A DNA stretch of 64,000 nt from Candidatus Brevefilum sp. (GCA_019428905.1 JAHYJN010000001.1:62001-126000), one strand, 5' to 3'; shown: positions 35,601-44,772, counted from the first letter of the stretch. Numbers and translations: made by a program. Notes: generated by a model from the letters alone, not told the origin.

Positions 35601-38081
35601 CCGACGCGATTGATGGACTTGGCAGTGATCTATACCTTAAGCGAAGACCATAAAAAAGCACTGGATCTCTTTGAGGTTGACCAGGCTTACCTCATCAAAC
35701 ATCCAGAAATTGGTATGTTGAAATCAGACCTGCTGTGCAATCTGGGTCATTATGACCTGGCGCGACAAACGCTGCAGACCATCGAACATGAGGTCGAAGC
35801 GGCTGAAAATGGCGAAATAAAAGCCGATGAAAAACACATCTCACCATTGCTATATACCCAGGACTTTTCGCCGAAGGGTTTCCAATTGCGATTTGCGCTC
35901 GTAGAACGGGCTCTCGGTGCTTTTGGAGAAGCCCAAAAGCACTTCACCCGTGCCCAAAAGATGGACCAAAACGACATCAAGCTGAGGAATTTACAGATTG
36001 AAACAGCTATGATGAACCTCGAATTCATTCCTGCATTAGCCTTCGTTGAAGAAGTCCAATCATCAGGCTTGTTGAGCGGACAAAAAACGCAAGATGCACT
36101 GGATTTGGTCTGTACACAGGTTGAAATACTGCTTTACCTGGATGAAAAAGCCAGCGCACAAAAGCAGCTATCACAATTATCCACAGCCGATACCACTTAC
36201 CCGCGATACCTGGCGATCTCCAGTCGCATTGCAGCTCAAGAAGGTGAGATCGATCTTGCTGAAGAACGCCTGCAGCAGGCCATTCAAGCATATCAGCAAA
36301 CATTTAGCGACCAGCAAGCTCACTCCTTACCAACCTTATTCAGGAAGCTGATCAACCTGAACAGCATTTCAGAAGCCAGCTTAGCCCTAGCTGACCACGG
36401 TTCAGCGATACAAGCCTGGAAAGAAATCATCAAAATCCTGGATACACAACCCTTATTCAGCTGGCGGTTATTATCCGCCTTGGTGACAACGGCAGAATTT
36501 CAGAGGGTTTCAGAGAAATTATCCATTACCGCTCACAGCCCTGGTAAAGCTTACTTATCAGAAGATCATCACCAAATGGCTGAGCAATTACTGCATGACC
36601 TTCAAAACCAACTCCCACAAGATCAAATTGTGTGTACCCAAGCCCGCATCATCTCGGCATTCACCGGCAAATGGCCGCTGCATTTGAATATTGACGCGTG
36701 CTTGCAAGGGGCTGAAGAAGCGGCTGCCGTCTTAATGGGGGGCGTGGACCAAGGTTTCGTCGAAGATATCTTGGAAGCCTACCCGGATGATATCCGTGTA
36801 CTGCAAGCTTACGGCCTGCATGCACTGGCCCACAACAATCGAGAAATCGCAGTGCCTTTTGTGGAAAAAGCTCTCACTTTGGAGACTGCTAACCCAATCA
36901 ACCACGCCTTATTGGCACATCTCAACCTGCATCAACCCGAACAAGCGGTAAAGTCCATCGAAACGGCTTTGCGGTTTTGGCCTGAGGAATCCGAATGGCA
37001 TGCCATGGCGGCCGACCTTTATGCCAAGCTTGGAAAAGGTGAAACAGCCGAAGAGCATATTAAATTTGCCCTGCAAAAGCAGCCAGAAAATGCTGCTTAC
37101 TGGCAAATCAGTGCCATGCTCAATGCGGAAGCCAACCATCTTGAACAGGCCAAACTCGATCTTGAGAAAAGCACGGCCTATCAACCCGATGATCCGAAAG
37201 CCTGGACTAAAATGGCCGAGATCAATCGTCGCATGGGTGACGTACCGCAAGCTCTTAACAACATCCGCCAGGCCAGTCTTTTGGATCCCGATGATCAAGA
37301 CCTCGTCAACCTTGAAATGCAGCTGTTATTTGACCAAAAGAATTTTGATGATCTCGAGTTACGCGCAAAGGATACGCTCTTAAAAGATCAGGGCAATGAA
37401 ACAGCCACTATCTTCCTAGCAAAAGCGATGGCTAACCAGGGAAAGTTTGACCAAGCCCTGAACGTTCTGAAAAAAGCATCTGATCAACAACCAGCCAACG
37501 TACAGCTAGCTTTAGAACGGATCAAAATCAAGAAGGACCAGGTTGGGATCGAACCAGTATTACCCGAGCTGGTTTCCCTGGCTGAAGGCGAACCCAATCA
37601 TCCAGAAGTGCTGACCACATTGACCGATTGGCTGATTCAATCTAACCGCCTGGAAGAAGCCGAAGAAGTTGCGCAAACGATCTTAAGAATTATGCCAGAG
37701 GAAGCCCAAGTGTATGTGATGCTCGGACGTTTGCAACGGATGAAAGGCAAGCTAGACCAGGCCATCGCTCATTTGTCCGAAGCCATCACACTTGAGCCGA
37801 CCTTCGTCGATGCCTACATTGAGTTAGGTAAGACTCACCAGGAACGTCGTGACCTTGAACGGGCAATCGACACCTTCCAAAAAGGTTCACAGGCAAATCA
37901 ATCAGACCCAAGACCCTATTATTATGCAGGTCTGGCGCTTAAAGATCGCAAAGATTATTCGGGCGCTGAAATGATGCTCAAACAAGCAAAGAAGTATGCA
38001 CCAGACGATGTAAATATTATCCGCCAGCTGGGTGCGGTGACAGCTCTAAATTTAATCAATAATTTACGAGAGGCAAACTAA
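32655..38081 (+). CDS. Giant tetratricopeptide-repeat protein
   Basis: This protein of about 1808 residues starts at ATG 32655; a TTG four codons earlier is weaker. The first 300 residues form a non-repeat helical domain. From about residue 430 onward it is built almost wholly of TPR units (for example LGEIYMQKGDVLKAIQHMEA, YIELGKTHQERRDLERAID). There is no signal peptide, membrane helix or catalytic motif. Such solenoids act as scaffolds or sensors for protein partners. It is followed after 2 bases by a TPR-protease gene, so the two products probably work together. Its target is unknown. Confidence 0.88.
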   Translation: MSLETLLDLIRKNYSSAQGQTLVRSFQQDPLVWQFIQDAEVSRPYFESVSDDIGAFHPGQMASWLVEQSTGLSLPDVKQNNLPNQVKTRAAQAFQTTFNTGLPPADLLTAGLLALTLHERRVIKKGWQGLSDEIFIHRNQNALQLNYRIWRTPFACLFHLCDDFDALNAEFLGSKSMLIVKTYLPIFIHTLLANPIDPTQVLEQMFSAFKHLTIDLQLESLQWLREFRQDKLQVRLANQLIQTKANRDFFARVFSDIEAYEAVNQEVDPLEKQVRYGLTEDLNRLAAFYFFNGNNQKALDTYQKSSDLLEFLKAQTRFQSLAGDPHHVTSSNWLDIINLLPHSKLARLYCARSLIQEKQYEEAQKHLGELPESAEKHFLQNQINPIDPTTLENLVKAQAPSQKARSEKTQGGPSYFVHQAKLISEGDLFEIIRNYDDQRVSLQWIEKYLQTNINDRQAMVLARDLYERAGRIKRAIELTACLERLEPENISHKRDLARLFTRAEWWQEAFSFLQNLAKSESTPEVEDLERFAEAALRTEHVDMAMSICHNLIKRDPLNKKALILLGEIYMQKGDVLKAIQHMEAVVEMIPGEPDGWLTLAWLWQENDQTDRSLETLKKGVETAPDQPKLLRALGKAHLLAGAFSEALKPLLKAYKAEPDHLEGKLDLARTHFQLGHPQKAYDLLESLIDNYQEYPDAARLLGHVLISLDKKEIAEPVMLFAAAHFPADLNTILSAARLVLDRVESSPEDDNRAQLDQIENILHQTAAEHPQHSQIKLHLADLDRLSGHHQKAFDTYTQLSKSSESEKQVADWRLNYGLGQAAFRLGNQEVGLAALQTALSAQPSNLIVRHALADAFQASDLPGKADAMAMSALKIAPHDLNNILWYAKYKTKTNQPTEAVRALKEALQINPDQIELELWLAKSLISAGSMEEAHQTISGFISSSEPSADLLHQAAYVCVHLNDLVLSAQALEKSLEKTTSFNPTRLMDLAVIYTLSEDHKKALDLFEVDQAYLIKHPEIGMLKSDLLCNLGHYDLARQTLQTIEHEVEAAENGEIKADEKHISPLLYTQDFSPKGFQLRFALVERALGAFGEAQKHFTRAQKMDQNDIKLRNLQIETAMMNLEFIPALAFVEEVQSSGLLSGQKTQDALDLVCTQVEILLYLDEKASAQKQLSQLSTADTTYPRYLAISSRIAAQEGEIDLAEERLQQAIQAYQQTFSDQQAHSLPTLFRKLINLNSISEASLALADHGSAIQAWKEIIKILDTQPLFSWRLLSALVTTAEFQRVSEKLSITAHSPGKAYLSEDHHQMAEQLLHDLQNQLPQDQIVCTQARIISAFTGKWPLHLNIDACLQGAEEAAAVLMGGVDQGFVEDILEAYPDDIRVLQAYGLHALAHNNREIAVPFVEKALTLETANPINHALLAHLNLHQPEQAVKSIETALRFWPEESEWHAMAADLYAKLGKGETAEEHIKFALQKQPENAAYWQISAMLNAEANHLEQAKLDLEKSTAYQPDDPKAWTKMAEINRRMGDVPQALNNIRQASLLDPDDQDLVNLEMQLLFDQKNFDDLELRAKDTLLKDQGNETATIFLAKAMANQGKFDQALNVLKKASDQQPANVQLALERIKIKKDQVGIEPVLPELVSLAEGEPNHPEVLTTLTDWLIQSNRLEEAEEVAQTILRIMPEEAQVYVMLGRLQRMKGKLDQAIAHLSEAITLEPTFVDAYIELGKTHQERRDLERAIDTFQKGSQANQSDPRPYYYAGLALKDRKDYSGAEMMLKQAKKYAPDDVNIIRQLGAVTALNLINNLREAN

Positions 38082-38083
38082 CG

Positions 38084-40753
38084 ATGTCCCAATTTAATCA
38101 ACCCTTAAATGCTTTACATGCCTTAGATCGCTATCGTTTCCTGATGATACTGAATGCAGCCAACATATGCGAAGAGTATCAATTCGCCAAACAAGCATCT
38201 ATGCTGTGGTTGGTCAATTATCCTGGCGATTTATACGTCAAATATCACCAGGCAATGGCCTATGCGCATCTCGATCAAAAACAGCAGGCAATTTCAATCC
38301 TTGCTGAATTGGTTGATTTGGATCCGACTTTTGTGGAAGCCAACCATGCATTAAGCCAGCTCTCAGAACGCAGCGATGAAAAACATCTATCTGCCAGCGT
38401 CACCCGGTACCTTGAAGGTAAAAGGTTACCGGACAATGACTCTGAGCAATGGCTGACGGCACTTTGGGAAGCTCGGTCTGCGTTTAGCCGGGGAGATCTG
38501 GAGCAATCCATCTCATACCTGCATCAGACCTTGATCCACAATCCTGGGACGGCCATTCCGGCCATACTCCATCTTCAAGCGGTTTATAAGATGGACAACC
38601 AGGAGATGCTCAACAACCTGAGTGAAATTTACCACCAGCAGTGGCCAAAATGCCTCCAAATTAATGTCATCAGGGCTTTGGTTGAAATTGAACTTGGGCA
38701 AGAAGCCGTTGCCGTAGAGCGACTGCATTGGGTTGCCGCCCATGACAGCGCCGGCCAGGTGATCCAGCAGTTGATGGGGACAGGTCACCGCTTCAAAGAT
38801 CTCTGGCCAGATCGCTTCGAAATTCATTTTGATCTGCCAATTCCTGCCTCCATCACAGCATACCTGGGTTGGAATCAGCTTAAAACTGGCCAGGTGACAG
38901 CGCCAACCTTTACACGCAGTCATACAGAAAAACCAGCAGAAAGCGTAACTGCATCTGATGCGACGCAAAAAATCCGTGTTGCGCTGTCCACCCCACCGCT
39001 TCCAAAAACGATTGAAGAAACCCCACCTAAAGTGGAAGTGGAAATTACGGAGCCAGAACCACAAGAAGATAAGTGGGCTTCTCAAGAAGATTTCGATGAG
39101 ATCCAACAAGTTTTTAACAAAATTGCCAAACGGATCAAAAAACCTGAACTCGAACGCACAGACAATCGTTTCCCTGTATACGTAGTAATGTCTGCTAAGC
39201 AACAACTTGAAAAGGTGTACGGTCCTAACACTGCGGCAATCATCGATGAAAACTTAACCAAGCTGGTCAATTTGATTCAAAACTTGCCGGATTGGGGTGC
39301 CACCTTATTCTACCCCGATGATCCCCAGCAGCTCTCGCCAATGGGAATAAAACCCGTCTTTGGGACGGACCCCTATCAAATCAAATTAGCCCTCGCCGAC
39401 CTTGACCAGGCCTTGGCTAAGAATGGTGAAATGATCGGCGCTTTGCTGATCGTGGGCGGGCCTGAGATCGTCCCCTTCCATCACTTACCAAACCCAACCT
39501 TTGATAATGATCTGGATGTCCCTTCAGACAACCCCTATGCCTGCATCGATGAAAATTATTTCATCTCTCAATGGCCTGTCGGCCGGCTGCCTGGCGAATC
39601 CGGATCGGATTCTGGCTTACTCCTTGAACAGATCAGGGGATTGATCGGACAGTATGAACAACGTTCAAAATACAGTAAACCTCTGATGATAAATGTTGCA
39701 TCTCTGATTCACTGGGTTACACAATTCTTCGCCAACTTTGGAAACAACCTGACCCAAAAGACAAATTTCGGGTATTCAGCTGAAATCTGGCAACGTGCCT
39801 CAACACAAGTGTATAAAACCGTAGGAAAAGTGAAGGATTTGCACTTGTCACCACCGATCAACGCCAACAGCTTGAGCATTAACCACAATCAGGGCTTGCG
39901 TGCCGGGTATTTCAACTTGCATGGCATCAAAGATGGCCCCCACTGGTACGGCCAGAAGGATTTCAGTTCTGAATCCAACGGTCCAGATTACCCGATCGCA
40001 TTAAGCCCGACGATGTTTGATGAGGAACATCCCGCACCAAAACTGGTGTTGAGTGAAGCCTGTTATGGCGCTTATGTTTATGATAAACGTTATGACGAAG
40101 CAATTTCACTGAAATGTCTTGACGCTGGAACGACTACTTTCATTGGATCTACCTGTATTGCTTACGGATCGATCACGCCCCCATTGATCGCGGCAGATTA
40201 CTTGGCTGAAAAATTCTGGCAAAAGGTCCTCGAGGGCTTACCCGCAGGTTATGCATTAATGGATGCGAAACTCAGCCTGGCTGAGGAGATGACCAAAATC
40301 CAGGGCTTCCTCGATGGTGAAGACCAAAAAACCCTGCTTTCTTTCGTCCTGTATGGCGATCCGCTTGCACTGCATGATGGTTTGGGTTCCATGCCCAAGC
40401 CGCTCTTCCGCTTCAAGAGCTATCCAAGTGTCAAAGCGATTAGTGACTCTGACATGATTCTGGCCTCTGATGCCTCGGATTTACCGAAACAAGTCAATAA
40501 ACAGGTTAAGAAGGTCGTGGAAAAATACTTGCCTGGATTAGAAAATGCCCAGATGCAATTCAAGAAATCAGCTGGCTCCATGGCATCCAGCAAGGATCTT
40601 GAGAATGGATCTTCCCCTGCAAACGAGCCAGAACGGTATGTTGTGACTTTGCGTAAATCTTACGATCAGAATCCAGATTTCGTTCATCATCATTTTGCCC
40701 GCATGACATTTGACAAAAAAGGAAAATTAGTGAAATTCACAACCTCTCGGTAG
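38084..40753 (+). CDS. TPR protein fused to a C25 (gingipain)/caspase-like protease domain
   Basis: This 889-residue protein has TPR-like helices at residues 1-230, a Pro/Glu-rich linker (about 285-340), and a C-terminal domain from about 365 resembling peptidase family C25. Supporting blocks are ALLIVGGPEIVPFHHLPN, ISQWPVGRLPGESG, the catalytic-type histidine in FNLHGIKDG (H613) and the catalytic-type cysteine in LVLSEACYGAYV (C660), with strands before each as in the caspase fold. There is no signal peptide, unlike secreted gingipains, so it should act in the cytoplasm. It is co-transcribed with the giant TPR protein and controlled by sigma-54. Protease activity is predicted, not shown. Confidence 0.85.
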   Translation: MSQFNQPLNALHALDRYRFLMILNAANICEEYQFAKQASMLWLVNYPGDLYVKYHQAMAYAHLDQKQQAISILAELVDLDPTFVEANHALSQLSERSDEKHLSASVTRYLEGKRLPDNDSEQWLTALWEARSAFSRGDLEQSISYLHQTLIHNPGTAIPAILHLQAVYKMDNQEMLNNLSEIYHQQWPKCLQINVIRALVEIELGQEAVAVERLHWVAAHDSAGQVIQQLMGTGHRFKDLWPDRFEIHFDLPIPASITAYLGWNQLKTGQVTAPTFTRSHTEKPAESVTASDATQKIRVALSTPPLPKTIEETPPKVEVEITEPEPQEDKWASQEDFDEIQQVFNKIAKRIKKPELERTDNRFPVYVVMSAKQQLEKVYGPNTAAIIDENLTKLVNLIQNLPDWGATLFYPDDPQQLSPMGIKPVFGTDPYQIKLALADLDQALAKNGEMIGALLIVGGPEIVPFHHLPNPTFDNDLDVPSDNPYACIDENYFISQWPVGRLPGESGSDSGLLLEQIRGLIGQYEQRSKYSKPLMINVASLIHWVTQFFANFGNNLTQKTNFGYSAEIWQRASTQVYKTVGKVKDLHLSPPINANSLSINHNQGLRAGYFNLHGIKDGPHWYGQKDFSSESNGPDYPIALSPTMFDEEHPAPKLVLSEACYGAYVYDKRYDEAISLKCLDAGTTTFIGSTCIAYGSITPPLIAADYLAEKFWQKVLEGLPAGYALMDAKLSLAEEMTKIQGFLDGEDQKTLLSFVLYGDPLALHDGLGSMPKPLFRFKSYPSVKAISDSDMILASDASDLPKQVNKQVKKVVEKYLPGLENAQMQFKKSAGSMASSKDLENGSSPANEPERYVVTLRKSYDQNPDFVHHHFARMTFDKKGKLVKFTTSR

Positions 40754-40812
40754 TTCAATTGTGGTTTCTCAATAACCCTCCTGAGTACTTCTCTAAAACC
40801 ACAATTTGAGAT

Positions 40813-40846
40813 AAGATGCCCCACCCCCTCTGGGGCATCTTGCTTT
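40813..40846 (+). terminator. Terminator of the TPR/protease operon
   Basis: AAGATGCCCCA (40813-40823) pairs with TGGGGCATCTT (40831-40841), followed by GCTTT. It closes the sigma-54 island. Confidence 0.8.
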
Positions 40847-40923
40847 AATTCGCCCAACGGTAACATTTACAAGAATTGACATATAAAATGGGTGATTTTT
40901 GGCACTAATCCCCAATTAACCCT

Positions 40924-40933
40924 GTGATAAAAT
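40924..40933 (+). promoter_or_regulatory. Candidate extended -10 promoter before the Moco-type riboswitch
   Basis: TGTGATAAAAT (TGnTAAAAT at 40925-40933) fits an extended -10 element. No convincing -35 lies 17 bases upstream, although TTGACA occurs at 40877. The transcript would start about 20 bases before the riboswitch. Confidence 0.4.
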
Positions 40934-40959
40934 TGGATTACATCAAGCAACATCTTCGA

Positions 40960-41115
40960 GTTTCCCCATCTACAGCCTAGCCAGGGTGAGGAAACCGATA
41001 GGGTAAGGTTGGAAACGTCCTTGCCTCCCGTATTTGGAAAGGAGATGTGCTGAAACACAACGGGCATTAAACCAATGCCGTCTGTGTTTTTAGCGCTCCT
41101 TTCCACAAAGGAGCT
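40960..41115 (+). promoter_or_regulatory. Moco-type riboswitch with terminator/SD-sequestering platform
   Basis: The leader contains blocks like those of the molybdenum-cofactor RNA motif: AGCCAGGGTGAGGAAACC (40979-40996 region), then GCCTCCCG (41023-41030), GGAGATG and GTGCTGAAACAC (41047-41058). After it, AACACA (41054-41059) can instead pair with TGTGTT (41083-41088) around a GGCAT/ATGCC stem, giving a terminator followed by T5. A second hairpin, GCTCCTTT (41095-41102) with AAAGGAGC (41107-41114), buries the ribosome site of the next gene. I matched the motif from memory without a covariance model. The downstream molybdopterin-binding-like proteins support it. Confidence 0.68.
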
Positions 41116-41123
41116 GTTTTATT

Positions 41124-42500
41124 TTGAACACAGAACCATCATCAACCAAGGCTTTTTATTTCTCAACCCGTGATCTATTGATCATGGCTGTCCTGGCTGC
41201 CTTGGGTGGGGTTACCAGCACTTATGTCAACACCATTGGGGATGCTACCCAGGCTGCTTTAGGATTTCCGGGAGCTACGCAATGGGCGGCAGGACTTCAC
41301 ACGATCTGGATTGTCTTGGCGATGGGGATCTTACGGAAAACCGGTTCAGGAACCGTGATGGGCATCCTCAAAGGCGCAGTTGAGTTGATGAGTGGAAATT
41401 CCCACGGCGTCATCATTCTTTTAATCAACTTGGTCGCTGGTCTGCTGGCCGATTTTGGATTCTTTATTTTTCGAGATAAACGCTCCATTGCACCCTATTT
41501 GGTTGCAGGCGCGTTATCGGCGGGTTCAAATGTGATCATCTTTCAGCTGTTTGCGACGCTGCCAGCCAATATCCTGGCCATGACCGCCATCTTAATTCTT
41601 ACACTTGTGGCAGCGATTTCTGGTTTGATCTTTTCGGGATTCGCACCTTATTATTTGGTCAATGCACTGGTCAAAGCGAATGTGGTCAAACTTTCTGAAA
41701 AACCAACCCAATCCCGGAAAGTCGGTTGGGCTATTCTATCAGCCGTTTTGGTCTTAGCAGTTTTGCTGACATTATTTCTGCGAACTTCCCTCAGAGGAAC
41801 CCCAACCATCACCATTTCTGGTGACGTTGCAAATTCATTCGAATTTCCCAGTCCAAATTATTCGCCTGATCTGGTTACACGCGAAATGGATTACCGTGGT
41901 CTGCCTACAAAGTACACCGGGTACCCTTTGTGGGATATAGTGAATCACGCTCAACCTGTGCCAGCAGCTGATACATTGCTGATCGAAGCTGCGGATGGTT
42001 ATTCATTTTTAATCAGCTTTGAAGAACTTAAAACCAATCCAAACATTTTGCTCGTCCAACAAGGCCAAGGAAAAAATGCGGCTTTTGACATCGTTGGGCC
42101 AGGAAGCAGTAAAGCATGGGTCCGAAACATTGTTGAATTGACTGTATCGATATCTCAGGGCTTGACCATCCAAACAATGGATGGTGAATTCTTGAACTTT
42201 GACCCGGATGACTGGCTGCTTGAGATGGACAGCACCCAGGTGATGCTGCCATCTGGCAGTCAAAAACTGCAGGGTGTGCCCCTCTGGAAAATCGTTGAGC
42301 CGATCATTGGAGATCGAGAAGAAACGCTGATCCATCTGGAAACAGATGTGGAAACTCGCCTTTACCAATGGAATGAAATTAAGAATGATGACCAATTACG
42401 GGTATTTACAATCATCGAAGAATCAGGGTTGAGTTTTGCTTTGGGAACGATGGCAGGTGAGCTCTATCTCTACCCGCTGGTCGCTATTGAGGTCAAATAA
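41124..42500 (+). CDS. ECF-transporter S component fused to molybdopterin-binding-like domains
   Basis: This 458-residue protein starts at TTG 41124 with AAAGGAG 10 bases upstream. Residues 1-195 are an integral membrane domain resembling YkoE/ThiW-type ECF S components (LMAVLAALGG; ELMSGNSHGVIILL; LLADFGFFIF). A further helix (about 197-218) leads to two extracytoplasmic repeats that look like the molybdopterin-binding fold of sulfite oxidases (KYTGYPLWDIVNHA with LIEAADGYSFLISFEEL; LQGVPLWKIVEPII). The Mo-ligating cysteine region is absent, so binding rather than catalysis is likely. It is the first gene after a Moco-type riboswitch and precedes its own EcfA and EcfT. Confidence 0.8.
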   Translation: MNTEPSSTKAFYFSTRDLLIMAVLAALGGVTSTYVNTIGDATQAALGFPGATQWAAGLHTIWIVLAMGILRKTGSGTVMGILKGAVELMSGNSHGVIILLINLVAGLLADFGFFIFRDKRSIAPYLVAGALSAGSNVIIFQLFATLPANILAMTAILILTLVAAISGLIFSGFAPYYLVNALVKANVVKLSEKPTQSRKVGWAILSAVLVLAVLLTLFLRTSLRGTPTITISGDVANSFEFPSPNYSPDLVTREMDYRGLPTKYTGYPLWDIVNHAQPVPAADTLLIEAADGYSFLISFEELKTNPNILLVQQGQGKNAAFDIVGPGSSKAWVRNIVELTVSISQGLTIQTMDGEFLNFDPDDWLLEMDSTQVMLPSGSQKLQGVPLWKIVEPIIGDREETLIHLETDVETRLYQWNEIKNDDQLRVFTIIEESGLSFALGTMAGELYLYPLVAIEVK

Positions 42501-42503
42501 CAC

Positions 42504-44003
42504 ATGGCGTGGGTTGAGGTCAAGGACTTTTCCTATACCTATCCCGGCGAGGAAACACCCACTTTGAGGGATATCAACCTGACCATTGAGCAGGGTGAGT
42601 TTGTGGTTATTGCTGGGCCTTCAGGGGGTGGAAAATCAACCCTGGGTAAAGCCCTGGCTGGTTTCCTGTTCCAGGACGAACATCCCGAGTTTTCAGGCAA
42701 GATTGTGGTCAATCACACGGATATGACACAGGTGCCGCTGTATTTGTCGAGTGAACGGGTTGCCTACGTCCAACAAAACCCGGAAGACCAGTTTTGTACC
42801 CTCTCGGTGCTAGATGAAATTGCCTTCGCCCTGGAAAACGCCTGTCTCGATCCCGATGAAATCGACTGGCGCATTGATCAAGCCCTAGGGATTGTCAAAG
42901 GCCTCAACCTAAGGGATCGGCAATTAGCCACACTTTCTGGGGGTGAGAAACAAAAAGTGGCGATTGCTTCCATGCTGGCGCTTTCGCCAGATGTGTTGAT
43001 CCTAGATGAGCCGACTTCAAACCTCGATCCAAATGCCACCCAGCACGTCTTTGAGACGCTTTACACGATCAGGGAGATAACCGGGCTGACAGTGATCATC
43101 ATTGAGCATAAATTATCCCAATTAATGACACTGAATCCCAAAATTTTCTGGTTATCTGACGGTTCACTCACAGCTAATAACTTCGGGCAAGAAATTCATC
43201 CTGAGCCTGTGGTGGGATTCAAGGCCAAACCCCGCCCCAAGATAAAGACCCCTAAGCATGATCAACCCCTAGTAGAAGTCTCAAATCTATCCGTCCGGAT
43301 CAATGGGAAGGAAATCCTTCACGACATCAGCCTGGAGGTATACCCGGGAGAATTTGTCGCCATCATGGGACCCAATGGCAGCGGAAAATCCACCCTGCTG
43401 CAGACCATCATGGGGTTTCACACACCCGAACATGGAAGGTTAATTGGCTTTGAGAAAGACCTGACCCAGGCAAAAACAAGCGAGCTGGTAAATGATATTG
43501 GCTATATCTTTCAAAATCCTGATCACCAGCTGTTCACCCAATCCGTCTGGCAAGAAGCCACCCTGACCCTGCAAAACCTGGAGCTGATGACGGACGAAAA
43601 TATCTCAAACGCAAAGCAGCTGTTAGAAGGTAGTGGTTTAGCAGAACGGATAAACACTCACCCCCAGCGCTTAAGTTACGGTGAAAAACGCCGGCTCAAC
43701 CTGGCCGCTGTGATCCTGCACAACCCCAGGCTCCTGTTGTTAGACGAGATACTAATCGGACAGGATATGCTCAACGCGCACAAATGGATGAAAATATTGA
43801 AATCCTATACAGCTGATGGGCATACCGTCTTGCTGGTTAATCATCATGCCGCGCTAACCCAGACCTATTGTGACCGGATCGTCTTTCTCGATGCAGGGGA
43901 AAAAATGCTCGACGCACCTGTTTCTACAGCGTTCACTGAACTTGGAATTTTAGGTTTCCAGGCTTTTCTTCCCCAGCTCCAGGAGGATTACCAGCATGCG
44001 TAA
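42504..44003 (+). CDS. ECF transporter ATPase, fused A-A' domains
   Basis: This 499-residue protein contains two ABC ATPase domains in tandem. The first has Walker A GPSGGGKST, signature LSGGEKQKVA and Walker B VLILDEPTSNLD; the second has GPNGSGKST, LSYGEKRRLN and LLLLDEILIGQD. A Q-loop with FQNPDHQLF is typical of ECF/cobalt-type ATPases. It powers the S component encoded 3 bases upstream together with EcfT, whose gene overlaps its end by 8 bases. Confidence 0.9.
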   Translation: MAWVEVKDFSYTYPGEETPTLRDINLTIEQGEFVVIAGPSGGGKSTLGKALAGFLFQDEHPEFSGKIVVNHTDMTQVPLYLSSERVAYVQQNPEDQFCTLSVLDEIAFALENACLDPDEIDWRIDQALGIVKGLNLRDRQLATLSGGEKQKVAIASMLALSPDVLILDEPTSNLDPNATQHVFETLYTIREITGLTVIIIEHKLSQLMTLNPKIFWLSDGSLTANNFGQEIHPEPVVGFKAKPRPKIKTPKHDQPLVEVSNLSVRINGKEILHDISLEVYPGEFVAIMGPNGSGKSTLLQTIMGFHTPEHGRLIGFEKDLTQAKTSELVNDIGYIFQNPDHQLFTQSVWQEATLTLQNLELMTDENISNAKQLLEGSGLAERINTHPQRLSYGEKRRLNLAAVILHNPRLLLLDEILIGQDMLNAHKWMKILKSYTADGHTVLLVNHHAALTQTYCDRIVFLDAGEKMLDAPVSTAFTELGILGFQAFLPQLQEDYQHA

Positions 44004-44772
44004 GCTTTCCTTCCAACCGGGGAGCAGTATCGCGCATCAACTTTATCCCCTAACCAAATTTACATGGTTATTGGTTGCCACGGTCTTGTTATTTGTCATC
44101 CAGGATGGCCGGTTGCTGATGACGACAGCTGGGTTGAGTGCACTGGTCTTATTTTCTATCAACCGCAATCTATGGGGCATGCGTGGATTCAGACTTGTCC
44201 TCTTGACCGGGTTGACATTGTTTATCCTGTACCTGATCTTTGATAAATCCGGACAGGTTTTGTTCGACCCGGGCTACCACATTCTGGCCGTCACCTCCGG
44301 CGGCCTGATGATGGGACTGCGATTTAGCGGACGATTTCTTTCAATTGTACTTCTGAGCTATATTTTCATCCTGACAACCGATCCCAGCGATTTGGCGTAC
44401 GCCTTGATGAAAGTCGGTTTGCCTTATCGTTATGGGTTCATGCTGGTAACCGCTTTACGGTTAGCGCCCGTGATGGAGGAAGAAGGCCAAACTATTTATC
44501 GGGCTCAATTGGTGCGCGGCATTCGCTATGACCGTGGAAACCTGCGCAAACTAGTGTTGATCATCCAGCAATTCATGACCCCACTACTGATCAGCGCGCT
44601 TCGCCGGGCTGACAAGTTGGTGTTTAGCATGGAAGGGCGTGGATTTGGAAAACAGCCGTTACGAACCTTTCGCAGGCGTCCATCGCCAACTTATCTGGAC
44701 CTCATCACAACGATTGGCTTAATCCTCTACTTTACAGGGTTGATCTTTTTGAATCACAGGAGCTTTTCATGA
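43996..44772 (+). CDS. ECF transporter T component
   Basis: This 258-residue membrane protein has the EcfT (CbiQ-like) layout: several N-terminal helices and two coupling motifs with Ala-Arg-Gly-type sequences, here YRAQLVRGIRYD and FSMEGRGFGKQPLR. It links the ATPase to the S component. It overlaps the ATPase gene by 8 bases and the next gene by 4 bases (ATGA). Confidence 0.88.
   Translation: MRKLSFQPGSSIAHQLYPLTKFTWLLVATVLLFVIQDGRLLMTTAGLSALVLFSINRNLWGMRGFRLVLLTGLTLFILYLIFDKSGQVLFDPGYHILAVTSGGLMMGLRFSGRFLSIVLLSYIFILTTDPSDLAYALMKVGLPYRYGFMLVTALRLAPVMEEEGQTIYRAQLVRGIRYDRGNLRKLVLIIQQFMTPLLISALRRADKLVFSMEGRGFGKQPLRTFRRRPSPTYLDLITTIGLILYFTGLIFLNHRSFS

Noticed and set aside
38513-39205. 230-codon minus-strand frame inside the protease gene
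   Set aside because: It is antisense to a gene with clear domain motifs and has no motif of its own.
32655-40753. TPR plus protease as part of a type III-E CRISPR (Craspase) locus
   Set aside because: No CRISPR array, cas gene or gRAMP-like effector lies nearby, and the protease motifs look more like C25 than CHAT.
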